Notes: generated by a model not told the origin, from the letters alone. Shown: positions 51,050-59,186, counted from the stretch's first letter. The stretch: 64,000 bases of DNA from Actinospineispora eucalypti (GCA_014208095.1 JACHMT010000001.1:1302001-1366000); one strand, 5' to 3'. Numbers and translations are program-made.

Positions 51050-52362
51050 CGGCGCCCGCCGAGCGTACGGTCGCCCGGAAGTCCGTCGCCGCCGCGTCCT
51101 TCGGCAACGCGATGGAGTGGTACGACTTCTCGGTCTACGCGTTCTTCGCCAGCTACGTGGCGGCGAACTTCTTCCCCTCCGGCGACCCGACCGCCGCGCT
51201 GCTCGGTGCGTTCCTGGTGTTCGGCGCGGGGTTCGTGGCCCGCCCGCTGGGTGCCGTGGTGATCGGCATGTTCGGCGACCGGCGCGGCCGGAAGGCGGCG
51301 CTGGTGCTGTCCATCGCCGCGATGGGCCTGGGCACGCTGATCCTGGCCGCCGCGCCGCCGTTCGCGGTGATCGGCGTGGGTGCGCCGATCCTGCTGCTGA
51401 TCGGCCGGCTGTTGCAGGGCTTCTCGGCCGGCGGGGAGATCGGCGGCGCGGCCGCGTTCATGATCGAGCACTCGCCGGCGGACCGGCGCGCCCGCTACGC
51501 CGCCTGGCTGCAGGCGTCGATGGGCATCTCCAACCTGATGTCCGCCGTGGTCGGGCTGGCCATCACCACCCTGCTGCCCCGGGAGGCGGTGGCCGAGTGG
51601 GCCTGGCGCATCCCGTTCGTGCTCGGGCTGCTGATCATCCCGGTCGGCCTCTACACCCGGCGCCGGCTGCCCGAGCCGGAGGTGTTCGAACGCGAGCGGG
51701 ACCGCTCCGGCGGCTGGCTGTCGCCGCTGCGCACGCTGTTCGCCGAGCACCCCGGCGCGCTGGGCGCCGGCTTCCTGTTCTCCGTGCTGTGGACGGTGGC
51801 GGTGTATGCGCTGGTCATCTACCCGACCACGTACTACAAGGACCCGGCCGTGGGCCTGCGGTTCACCGACCAGCAGGCGTTCCTGGCCACCGTGGTCGGC
51901 AACGTGGTGCTGATCGCCGGCTGCCTGGTCTCCGGCCGGCTGGCCGACGCGCGCGGTGCTCGGTGGGTGATCGTGGCCGGCTCGGCGGCGCTGCTGGTGG
52001 TGCCGCTGCCGGGCCTGCTTCTGCTGCACGCGGCGCCGAGCACGGCGGTGTTGGTGCTGGTCCAGGTGGTGCTGTCGGCGACCGTGTCGGTCTTCGTCGG
52101 CGCGGCGCCGGCCACCCTGCCGATGGCCTTCCCTGTCGCCGTGCGGTCCACCGGCATGTCGCTCAGCTACAACCTGGCCGCGATCTTCTTCGCCGGCTTC
52201 ACCCCCGCCCTGATGACCTGGGCCGTCCGCACCCTCTCGGTGTACGCCCCCGCCTTCTGGGTAGCCGCCGGCGCCGTCGCCTCCCTAACCGCCACCCCCA
52301 CGCTCTTCCGCCACATCACCACGGTGACCCAGCCCTCCCACCACTCCGATTCAGTCACTTGA
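51046..52362 (+). CDS. MFS transporter, MHS family, last gene of the catabolic operon
   Basis: 438 residues from GTG 51046, GTGA overlap with the hydrolase gene. MHS signature: FGNAMEWYDFSVYAFFASYVAANFF, GMFGDRRGRKAAL, RLLQGFSAGGEIGGAAAFMIEHSP. Twelve helices. Likely imports the pathway's substrate, such as a betaine or imidazole acid, with protons. The C-terminal residues DSVT and the TGA stop are encoded by the first unit of a family B array, so the native tail has been replaced or extended. Confidence 0.86.
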   Translation: MTAPAERTVARKSVAAASFGNAMEWYDFSVYAFFASYVAANFFPSGDPTAALLGAFLVFGAGFVARPLGAVVIGMFGDRRGRKAALVLSIAAMGLGTLILAAAPPFAVIGVGAPILLLIGRLLQGFSAGGEIGGAAAFMIEHSPADRRARYAAWLQASMGISNLMSAVVGLAITTLLPREAVAEWAWRIPFVLGLLIIPVGLYTRRRLPEPEVFERERDRSGGWLSPLRTLFAEHPGALGAGFLFSVLWTVAVYALVIYPTTYYKDPAVGLRFTDQQAFLATVVGNVVLIAGCLVSGRLADARGARWVIVAGSAALLVVPLPGLLLLHAAPSTAVLVLVQVVLSATVSVFVGAAPATLPMAFPVAVRSTGMSLSYNLAAIFFAGFTPALMTWAVRTLSVYAPAFWVAAGAVASLTATPTLFRHITTVTQPSHHSDSVT

Positions 52363-52510
52363 GCAGCCTGATTCAGTGCCTTCAGCACACCGATTCAGTG
52401 CCTTCAGCACACTGGTTCGGTCGCTTCAGCAGGGTGATTCAGTAAACAGCGTTGACTGAACCATGCTGCTGAAGGCACTGAATCACCCTGCTGAAGGCAC
52501 TGAATCGGGT
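52348..52510. repeat. family B array with internal inversion
   Basis: Four units in the GATTCAGT orientation (52348, 52370, 52392, 52414; spacing 22), a partial fifth, then from about 52451 units in the opposite orientation (GACTGAACCATGCTGCTGAA, CACTGAATCACCCTGCTGAA). The first unit contains the stop codon of the MHS gene. Confidence 0.88.
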
Positions 52511-52595
52511 TTGGGGTTGGGTAACCAATTAGCGATGGGTTTTTGGTACGCTCGTCGGGCTAACGGCGTTAGGCCAGGCCTGCGGAGGTACCGGC

Positions 52596-53582
52596 ATGCT
52601 GCTCAGCGAAGAGTCCGCGCCCGCCACGACACCGACCAGCACGGCGACCGGCCGGGGCGGGGCGGTGGGGTTGTGGGCGCTGTTCGGCGGGGTCTGGGTG
52701 GTGGTCGCCGGGCAGGCGATCGTGCGCTGGATGCTGTCGGCCGACCAGTTCGTCCCGGCGCCGGTGCTCGGCCCGGACGCCTACCCGGCCTGGCGGGAGG
52801 CCGCGCTGCGGGTGCTGGAAGCGGCCAGCGTGGCGGTGCTCCTGGCGTTCGTCTGGTTCTGCGTGATCCGGCCGCTGCGCCGGGACGGGCGGCTGTCCCT
52901 GGACGGGATGTTCGTCATCGGCGGGGTGTTCGGCTCGGTGATGGACGCCTGGCTGAACCTGTACGACTACCTCTTCGCCTGGAACGCGCACTCGCTGAAC
53001 CGGGGCGTGTGGGCGGCGTTCATGCCATTTCACCTGCCCTCCTCGTCGTCCCGCTACGCCGAGGGGCTGGCCTGGGGCGTGCCGATGTACATCTACTTCT
53101 GCACCGGCGCCGCGATCATCGGTTGTCAGGTGGTGCGCCGGCTGCGCGCGCGGTTTCCCGGGATCTCCGACGTGAAGGCGCTGGCCGTGGTGTTCGCCGG
53201 TGAGTTCGCCGCCGGGTTCCTGCTGGAGAACACTATCATCCGGGTCACCCAGGCCTACGGCTACGCCCGCACCAACGGCGCGCTGACCGTTTTCGACGGG
53301 GCCGCCTACCAGTTCCCGATCTACGAAAGCCTGTTCACCGCGACCCTGGGCGTGGCGTTCACCTATGTGCGGCTGACCGCGCTGGCCGACCCGGACGGGG
53401 TGTCGGTGATCGAGCGTGGCTTCCACCGGTTCCGGCCGGCGCTGCGCACCCCGGTGCGGGGGCTCGCGGTGATCGGGTTCAGCGCGGTGGCCCTGCTCAT
53501 GCTGTACCACCTGCCGTTCAACTGGCTGGGCGTCGGCGGGGACTCGTACGCGCGGCTGCCCAGCTACCTGCTCCCCGGCTGA
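52596..53582 (+). CDS. AveC-like (spirocyclase-family) integral membrane protein
   Basis: 328 residues from ATG 52596 with GGAGGT upstream. Seven or so hydrophobic segments; conserved blocks GSVMDAWLNLYDYLFAWNAHSLNRG, YAEGLAWGVPMYIYFCTGAAI and AGEFAAGFLLENTIIRVTQAYGY match proteins annotated as AveC-family spirocyclases. AveC itself acts in avermectin spiroketal formation, but most homologues, common in mycobacteria and other actinomycetes, are uncharacterised. It is 14 bases before a P450 in the same operon. Confidence 0.78.
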   Translation: MLLSEESAPATTPTSTATGRGGAVGLWALFGGVWVVVAGQAIVRWMLSADQFVPAPVLGPDAYPAWREAALRVLEAASVAVLLAFVWFCVIRPLRRDGRLSLDGMFVIGGVFGSVMDAWLNLYDYLFAWNAHSLNRGVWAAFMPFHLPSSSSRYAEGLAWGVPMYIYFCTGAAIIGCQVVRRLRARFPGISDVKALAVVFAGEFAAGFLLENTIIRVTQAYGYARTNGALTVFDGAAYQFPIYESLFTATLGVAFTYVRLTALADPDGVSVIERGFHRFRPALRTPVRGLAVIGFSAVALLMLYHLPFNWLGVGGDSYARLPSYLLPG

Positions 53583-53596
53583 CAAGGGAGGTAACC

Positions 53597-54775
53597 GTGA
53601 CCGAGGTCGAGTGGCGGCGCTACGACCAGTACAACCAGGCCCACGCGGACGGGCGCTGGGCGCACTACGCGCAGGCCAGGGCGGCCCAGTGCCCGGTGCC
53701 GTTCAGTGAGTCGCACGGCGGGCAGTATCACGTGACCCGGTACGCCGACGTGCGGTTCGTGCTGGAGCACCCGGAGCTGTTCTCCTCCGCCGTGCCGGCG
53801 CCGACCAACGAGGCCCCGGTCCGGCTGCCGCCGCTGGACTCCGACCCGCCGCTGCAGCAGGAGTTCCGCAAGATCCTGAACCCGTTCCTCTCCCGGTCGT
53901 ACCTGATGCGGTTCGCCGACCAGATGCGCGGGATCGCCAACGAGGCCATCGACGGGTGGATCGACCGGGGTTCCTGCGAGTTCATCACCGAGTTCGCCAT
54001 GCCGTACTCGTCGGCCGTGCTGGCCACCGTGGTGTTCGACGAGACCGACCCGGCCCGCGTCACCCGGGCGCGGGACATCACCACCCGGGTGGGCACGGTG
54101 GCCGACGCGCAGTCGTTCGTCGACCTGGCCGCGCTGGCTGCCGAGTACCTGGCCGAGCGGGCGGACGGCCTCACCGAGCGGGAGGACATCCTGGGCGCGG
54201 TGGCCCGGGGCACCATCGCCGGCCGGCCGATGACCGACGAGGAGCGGCTGGGCGTGATCACCGTGCTGTTCCTCGGCGGGCTGGACACCACCCGGGGCGC
54301 GCTGGGCACCATCGCCTACCAGCTGGCCACGGTGCCCGGGCTGGAGGAGCGGGTGCGCCGGCCGGAGTGGGTGCGGCACGACCTGGACGAGCTGCTCCGC
54401 CGGTTCTCCCCGGTGGCGGTCATGGCGCGCACGGTGCTGGCGGACGTGGAGCTGGGCGGCCGGCGGTTGCGTAAGGGGGACCGGCTGGTGGTGCACTTCG
54501 ACTCGGCGAACCGGGACGGGGACCGCTTCCCCGGCGCCGACGAGCTGGTTTTCGAGCCGCCGAGGGTCAGCAACGCGTTGTTCGGGCTGGGCATCCACCG
54601 TTGCGTGGGCGCGCACCTGGCCCGGCTGCAGATCGAGATCGGGTATACGGAATTGCTGCGTCGGGTTACCAACCTCCGATTGATAACCCCGGAGCCGGTG
54701 GGCTTCGCGTGCGGGGCGGCACTCGGACCGGAGGAGTTGAAGGTGCGGTTCGACCGGCGGGAGGGCGCCGTATGA
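53597..54775 (+). CDS. cytochrome P450
   Basis: 392 residues from GTG 53597 with GGGAGGT upstream. I-helix FLGGLDTTRGAL (GGxDTT, about 223), ExxR in DELLRRFSP (about 262), and the heme loop FGLGIHRCVGAHLAR with the Cys thiolate (about 336). Class I bacterial P450 length. No ferredoxin gene adjacent. Coupled to the AveC-like protein and the NmrA-like reductase, so it probably oxidises a lipid or terpenoid-like substrate (inference). Confidence 0.9.
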   Translation: MTEVEWRRYDQYNQAHADGRWAHYAQARAAQCPVPFSESHGGQYHVTRYADVRFVLEHPELFSSAVPAPTNEAPVRLPPLDSDPPLQQEFRKILNPFLSRSYLMRFADQMRGIANEAIDGWIDRGSCEFITEFAMPYSSAVLATVVFDETDPARVTRARDITTRVGTVADAQSFVDLAALAAEYLAERADGLTEREDILGAVARGTIAGRPMTDEERLGVITVLFLGGLDTTRGALGTIAYQLATVPGLEERVRRPEWVRHDLDELLRRFSPVAVMARTVLADVELGGRRLRKGDRLVVHFDSANRDGDRFPGADELVFEPPRVSNALFGLGIHRCVGAHLARLQIEIGYTELLRRVTNLRLITPEPVGFACGAALGPEELKVRFDRREGAV

Positions 54776-55437
54776 GAGCGGTTCTGCTCGGCGCGAGCGG
54801 CAAGGTGGGCCGGCCGATCTTGGATGAGTTACTCCAAAGGGGTCACCATGTGACGGCTGTGGTTCGGAACCGGTCTCGCCTGCCCGCCGAGAGACTCGGC
54901 TTGTCGATTACTGTCGGTGACATATTTAACGTTACCTTTAGGAAACAACTGCGTGATCTCGTAGATGCCGCCGAGACCTTGCTGTGTTCGGTCGCGATGC
55001 GTGATGAGGCGCAACGGGGGCGTGACGAGCGATCACCCGTCGAGCTGATGCGCATCGCGGCCGGCACGGCCGCGCCGGCCGGCGCGCGGCTGTTCACCAT
55101 GGGCGGCGCGGGCAGCCTGGAGGTGGCGCCCGGCGTGCAGCTGGTGGACACCCCGGAGTTTCCCGAGGTGGCCAGGGCGGAGTCGCTCGGGTTTCGGGAC
55201 GCCCTGGTCTACCTGCGGAAATCGGCTCCTGAGGGGCTGGACTGGACGATGCTGTCCCCGCCGGCGTCGATCGAGCCGGGTGAGCCGAGGACCGGCCGCT
55301 ACCGGGTCGGCACGGACGCCCTGGTGACCGACGAGCAGGGCCGCTCGCGGATCTCCGCCGCCGACCTCGCGGTGGCCGTGGTGGACGAGCTGGAGTGTCC
55401 GCGGCACCTTGGAACGCGTTTCACTGTGGGTTACTGA
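54772..55437 (+). CDS. NmrA-like NAD(P)-binding reductase
   Basis: 221 residues from ATG 54772, ATGA overlap with the P450. Rossmann start VLLGASGKVGRPILDELLQRGHHVTAVVRN (GxxGxxG) and C-terminal ISAADLAVAVVDELECP are typical of NAD(P)H-binding NmrA/SDR-a5 proteins. The segment at about 54845-54970 is AT-richer than its surroundings and encodes an unusual SITVGDIFNVTFRKQLRDLV. Part of the AveC-like/P450 operon; convergent with the TetR gene. Confidence 0.78.
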   Translation: MRAVLLGASGKVGRPILDELLQRGHHVTAVVRNRSRLPAERLGLSITVGDIFNVTFRKQLRDLVDAAETLLCSVAMRDEAQRGRDERSPVELMRIAAGTAAPAGARLFTMGGAGSLEVAPGVQLVDTPEFPEVARAESLGFRDALVYLRKSAPEGLDWTMLSPPASIEPGEPRTGRYRVGTDALVTDEQGRSRISAADLAVAVVDELECPRHLGTRFTVGY

Positions 55438-55470
55438 CCTGGCCTTTTGGTCTACTTATTAGGACGCGTT

Positions 55471-56178
55471 CTAGGACTCGTTCAGTTCGTCGAGTACCCG
55501 TTCCAGGAACGAGAGATCCTGCCGGAGCAGCGCGACGGCGGCCTGCGGGCCCGAGTTGCTCGGCATCCGCCGGGGCACCTGAACGACCATCGCCACGGCC
55601 AGCTCGGTAATCTCCCGCGCGGCCTCGTCGGGTGGCTGGTCGCCGTCCGGGCGGTACCAGTTGACCACCCACGAGCACATGCCGTAGATCGCCCGAGCCG
55701 CGGCCAGCGGGTTGACCGGGCGGAACTGGCCGGAGGTGATGCCCTTCTCCACGGTCTCCACCAGGCTGTCCAGGGTTTCCTGGCGGATCTCCTGTCGGCG
55801 CTGGGCAACCGGTTCGGGCAGGTGGGCGACGGACCGGTCGAGGAGCATGAACCGGGACGGCTGGCTGGCGCGGCTGTAGGCCAGCACGTAGCTGATCCGG
55901 CGCAGCTTGGTCGGGGCGTCGAGCGTGTCGTCCCGGCGGATCCGGTCGACCTCGTTGGCCTTGCCCTCGGTGGTCTCGGTGACCAGCCTGGCCAGGATCT
56001 CTTCCTTGCTCTTCACGTAGTAGTAGAGCGTCGGCCTGGTGATGCCCATGGCGTCGGCGATGTGCTGCAGGGTGGTGCCGGCGAACCCACGTTCCGCGAA
56101 CAGCCGACTGGCCTGCTCGTAGAGTTCCGCCTCGACCAGCTCACGCCGGGAGCTCGGGACCTCATCGGGTTCTTTCAC
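55471..56178 (-). CDS. TetR-family regulator
   Basis: 235 residues from GTG 56178; the frame is open further upstream and no strong ribosome site decides the start. HTH in LQHIADAMGITRPTLYYYVKSKEE (about 38-60). The C-terminal half has a long helical ligand domain (LRRISYVLAYSRASQPSRFMLLDRS, AIYGMCSWVVNWYRPDGD), similar to mycobacterial lipid/steroid-responsive TetR proteins (KstR2-like C-terminal domain). Convergent with the AveC-like/P450 operon, which it may control. Confidence 0.83.
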   Translation of the reverse strand: MKEPDEVPSSRRELVEAELYEQASRLFAERGFAGTTLQHIADAMGITRPTLYYYVKSKEEILARLVTETTEGKANEVDRIRRDDTLDAPTKLRRISYVLAYSRASQPSRFMLLDRSVAHLPEPVAQRRQEIRQETLDSLVETVEKGITSGQFRPVNPLAAARAIYGMCSWVVNWYRPDGDQPPDEAAREITELAVAMVVQVPRRMPSNSGPQAAVALLRQDLSFLERVLDELNES

Positions 56179-56385
56179 CGGCCAGATGCTAGCCGGTCGG
56201 CGTATCGAAGTGTGCTCTGGACGCAGCAGCACCACTGTCGTATAGTTACCAAGAGTAGCTGCACGTGCAGACGTCGCTTGACTTTTCTACGCCAAAGCTG
56301 AATAGTCTACGTCGTTGTAGAAAGCGCTGCATACAATATTAGGTGCACCCCGTAAGCGTCCCCGTCCCGGGTTGGAGCCGAACTC

Positions 56386-56637
56386 ATGAGTGATCAACAG
56401 TTGGGGAGCGCACACGTCGCGGACGCGGGATTTGTCCCGTGGGCGGCCCGGGTGATGGCGGCCAGTCCGGGCGCGGTCGAGCGTGCGTTGGCCATCCACA
56501 CACCGACCGACGACGGTTTGTGTGCCAACTGCAGTCAGGAAGACGCCATCTGGTGGCCGTGCACGGTCGTGCGCATCGCGGAGCTCGCGCAGCGCGCCGC
56601 CGTGCACCCGACGCCGAGTCCGCGCCAGGCCTCCTGA
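56386..56637 (+). CDS. small conserved-looking actinobacterial protein, Cys-rich centre
   Basis: 83 residues from ATG 56386 with TTGGAG upstream. The middle reads GLCANCSQEDAIWWPCTVVRIAELA: a CxxC and a third Cys, suggesting metal binding or a small zinc-ribbon-like fold. Similar short proteins with IHTP..GLCAxC and WPC are frequent in Pseudonocardiaceae-like genomes. Function unknown. A hairpin terminator candidate follows. Confidence 0.65.
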   Translation: MSDQQLGSAHVADAGFVPWAARVMAASPGAVERALAIHTPTDDGLCANCSQEDAIWWPCTVVRIAELAQRAAVHPTPSPRQAS

Positions 56638-56667
56638 CCCTTTCCCGCGGCGCGGGAGACAGGAGGT

Positions 56668-56693
56668 GCCGACGGCGGTCGGGGGCCGTCGGC
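56668..56693. terminator. candidate terminator hairpin
   Basis: GCCGACGGC (56668-56676) and GCCGTCGGC (56685-56693) form a perfect 9-bp GC stem with an 8-base loop, 30 bases after the small protein. No T-run, as is usual in high-GC actinomycetes. Confidence 0.55.
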
Positions 56694-56781
56694 GGTGTGC
56701 ACCGGATTGCTTCGCCACCGGGTTTGACGCTGCCCGGTTCAGGCGGATTGTCGCCATGCTGTGAGCTGCGGGAAATCGGTT

Positions 56782-56787
56782 TATAGT
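56782..56787 (+). promoter_or_regulatory. -10 box of a leaderless dehydratase transcript
   Basis: TATAGT ends 7 bases before ATG 56795, with no Shine-Dalgarno between them, so transcription probably begins at or next to the start codon. Confidence 0.55.
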
Positions 56788-56794
56788 CCGATGA

Positions 56795-58507
56795 ATGAGC
56801 AGGCGCAGCGCAGCGTGGTTCGGGGCCGAGGGCAAGCAGGGGATGATCTACCGGTCCTGGATGCGGAACCAGGGTTATTCCGGTGAGGTGTTCGACGGGC
56901 GGCCGGTGATCGGCATCGCCACCACGTGGTCCGAGTTGGCCCCGTGCAACGCCCACCAGCAGCGCATCGCGGAGTCGGTCAAGCGCGGGGTCTGGCAGGC
57001 CGGCGGCTTCCCGCTGGAGTTCCCCACCACCGCGCTGGGCGAGACACTCATGCGCCCGACCACCATGCTGTTCCGCAACCTGCTGGCCATGCAGGCCGAG
57101 GAGCTGATGCGGGCCAACCCGCTGGACGGCCTGGTGCTGCTGTCCGGCTGCGACAAGACCACGCCCGGCCTGTTGATGGCCGCGTCCAGCGTCGACCTGC
57201 CCGCGCTGATGGTCACCGGCGGACCCATGCTGAACGGCAAGTACCAGGGCCGGGACGTCGGCTCGGGCACCCAGATCTGGCGGTTCGAGGCGGACCTGGC
57301 CGCCGGCCGGATCACCGAGGAGGAGTGCTACTTCGCCGAGGGCTGCATGGCCCGTTCCAACGGCCACTGCATGACCATGGGCACCGCGTCCACCATGGCT
57401 TCGATGGCCGAGGCGCTGGGCATGCAGCTGCCCTACTCGGCCACCTGGCCGGCGGTGGATGCCCGCCGGTACGAGACCGCGCAGCGCGCCGGACAGCGGA
57501 TCGTCGCCATGGTGGACGAGGACCTGCGCCCCTCGAAGATCATGACGCGGCGGGCGTTCGAGAACGCGATCCGGGTGAACGCGGCGATCGGCGGCTCCAC
57601 CAACGCGGTGATCCACCTGTTGGCCATCGCCGGGCGGTTGGGGGTGGAACTGGTCCTGGACGACTTCGACGCGCTGGCCCGGGACATCCCGACGCTGGTG
57701 AACCTGCAGCCTTCGGGCGAGTTCCTGATGGAGGACTTCTGCTACGCGGGCGGGCTGCCGGCGGTGATGCGCGAGCTGGGTTCGCTGCTGCACGCCGACG
57801 CGGTCACCGTCACCGGCCGGACGGTCGGGGAGAACGTGGCCGACGCGGAGTGCTGGAACCGCGAGGTGATCCGCACGCTGGCCGACCCGTTCCAGCCGAC
57901 GGGCAGCGGGACCGCCGTGCTGCGCGGCAACCTGGCCCCGAACGGTGCGGTGATCAAGCAGTCGGCCGCCTCGGAGCACCTGCTCAAGCACCGGGGCCAG
58001 GCGCTGGTGTTCGACTCGGCCGAGGAGTACCACGCGGTGTGCGAGGACGACGACCTGCCGGTGGACGAGAGCACCGTGCTGGTGGTGCGCAACTCCGGTC
58101 CGCGCGGCTACCCGGGCATGCCCGAGGTGGCCAACGTGGTGCTGCCGGCCAAGCTGCTGCGCCAGGGTGTGCAGGACATGGTGCGGATCAGCGACGGCCG
58201 GATGTCCGGCACCGCCTACGGCACCGTGGTGCTGCACGTGGCGCCGGAGGCGGCCGCCGGCGGTCCGCTCGCGCTGGTGCGCAGCGGTGACTGGATCGAG
58301 CTGGACGTCCCGGCGCGCACCCTGACCCTGGACGTGGACGACGAGGAGCTGGAGCGCCGCCGCGCCGAGTGGCAGCCCCCGCCGCCGGCCGCCGACCGGG
58401 GTTGGGTGCGGCTGTACACCGAGCACGTGCTGCAGGCCGACCAGGGCCTGGACCTGGACTTCCTGGTCGGCGGCAGCGGGCACCCGGTGCCCAGGGAGTC
58501 ACACTGA
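56795..58507 (+). CDS. IlvD/EDD-family dehydratase, sugar-acid type
   Basis: 570 residues from ATG 56795. Contains the Fe-S and Mg ligands of the family: ELAPCNAHQ (Cys51), LSGCDKTTPG (Cys119) and EGCMARSNGHCMTMGTAST (Cys near 192), with RRAFENAIRVNAAIGGSTNAVIHLLAIAGR. C-terminal Mg/Lys loop in RISDGRMSGTAYGTVVLHVAPE. Length and the N-terminal SAAWFGAEGKQGMIYRSWMRNQG favour sugar-acid dehydratases (arabinonate, xylonate or galactonate) over branched-chain DHAD. Substrate cannot be settled; no sugar transporter or aldolase is adjacent. Confidence 0.85.
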   Translation: MSRRSAAWFGAEGKQGMIYRSWMRNQGYSGEVFDGRPVIGIATTWSELAPCNAHQQRIAESVKRGVWQAGGFPLEFPTTALGETLMRPTTMLFRNLLAMQAEELMRANPLDGLVLLSGCDKTTPGLLMAASSVDLPALMVTGGPMLNGKYQGRDVGSGTQIWRFEADLAAGRITEEECYFAEGCMARSNGHCMTMGTASTMASMAEALGMQLPYSATWPAVDARRYETAQRAGQRIVAMVDEDLRPSKIMTRRAFENAIRVNAAIGGSTNAVIHLLAIAGRLGVELVLDDFDALARDIPTLVNLQPSGEFLMEDFCYAGGLPAVMRELGSLLHADAVTVTGRTVGENVADAECWNREVIRTLADPFQPTGSGTAVLRGNLAPNGAVIKQSAASEHLLKHRGQALVFDSAEEYHAVCEDDDLPVDESTVLVVRNSGPRGYPGMPEVANVVLPAKLLRQGVQDMVRISDGRMSGTAYGTVVLHVAPEAAAGGPLALVRSGDWIELDVPARTLTLDVDDEELERRRAEWQPPPPAADRGWVRLYTEHVLQADQGLDLDFLVGGSGHPVPRESH

Positions 58508-59119
58508 ATCTGTAGTTCGGCGCCGGGCGCGCATGGCGCGGACCCGGCCCCGGCTGGCGCAGGCGGGGGCCGGGCACCACCGGCGCCGGCCGGCCGGGTC
58601 GCTGAAGATCCACCGACAGTCGTGCTCGGCGCACACCCGCAGGTGGTGCCGCTCCGCGCCGGTCAGGTGCCGGACGGCCTGGTCGGCGAGCCGGGCCAGC
58701 GCCTCGCCGGTGTCCGCCGGGTCCGGTAGCCGCAGTCGGCCGTCGACCACCCGGACCGCCTCGGCACCGCCGTGCGGCCCGGCGTTGTGCGGCCCGGCGC
58801 CGGGCGGCGTGCCGCCGTGCGGCCCGGCGGCGGGGGTGCCGGCCAGGAAGCCGCGCACGGTCTCCAGCCGGTCGGCCGGCGGCGCGGCGCCGGTCACGGC
58901 GGCCAGCGCGACGTGACGCAACGATTCGCGCAGCGTACGGGTGCGGGCCAGGTCCTCCGGCCCGGGCGGCAGGCGGGGGGTCAGCTCCACCCGGGCCAGC
59001 CACTCGGCCAGCCGCTCGGTGGACTCCAACCGTTCCACCGGGTGCGCGCCGAAACTCTGGCCCTGGGTGGCCAGCAGGTTGAGCCAGGTGGCCCCGCCGT
59101 CGAACCGGAAGTCCTCCAC
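58499..59119 (-). CDS. CGNR zinc-finger (ABATE) regulator-like protein
   Basis: 206 residues from GTG 59119. N-terminal ABATE region with TWLNLLATQGQ and RLAEWL, a low-complexity Gly/Pro/His linker (about 95-120), and the C-terminal zinc finger RVCAEHDCRWIFSDPAGRRRWCPAPACASRGRVR with four Cys; the name-giving CGNR reads CASR here. Such proteins are presumed DNA-binding repressors. Divergent from the CMD gene across two symmetric GTAACG sites, which it may bind. Its 3' end overlaps the dehydratase end by 9 bases. Confidence 0.82.
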   Translation of the reverse strand: MEDFRFDGGATWLNLLATQGQSFGAHPVERLESTERLAEWLARVELTPRLPPGPEDLARTRTLRESLRHVALAAVTGAAPPADRLETVRGFLAGTPAAGPHGGTPPGAGPHNAGPHGGAEAVRVVDGRLRLPDPADTGEALARLADQAVRHLTGAERHHLRVCAEHDCRWIFSDPAGRRRWCPAPACASRGRVRAMRARRRTTDSV

Positions 59120-59128
59120 GTTGCCAGT

Positions 59129-59173
59129 GTAACGGCTTGCCCGTTACGATCGGTGTAACGGCTAAGGCGTTAC
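59129..59173. promoter_or_regulatory. two tandem operators between CGNR gene and CMD gene
   Basis: Site 1: GTAACGG (59129-59135), 5-base spacer, CCGTTAC (59141-59147), perfect. Site 2: GTAACG (59155-59160), 7-base spacer, CGTTAC (59168-59173), perfect. Centres are about 26 bp apart, on roughly the same face of the helix. Confidence 0.75.
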
Positions 59174-59186
59174 GCGAGGAGGCGAC

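Noticed and set aside
49663..52029. Minus-strand open frame of nearly 800 codons
   Set aside because: Opposite the M20 hydrolase and MHS transporter; no domain, low-complexity composition.
44870..52362. Standard histidine utilisation (hut) operon
   Set aside because: Only the urocanase-like gene fits; hutH with a proper MIO motif, hutI and hutG or hutF are absent, and the amidohydrolase and M20 proteins belong to hydantoin-type chemistry.
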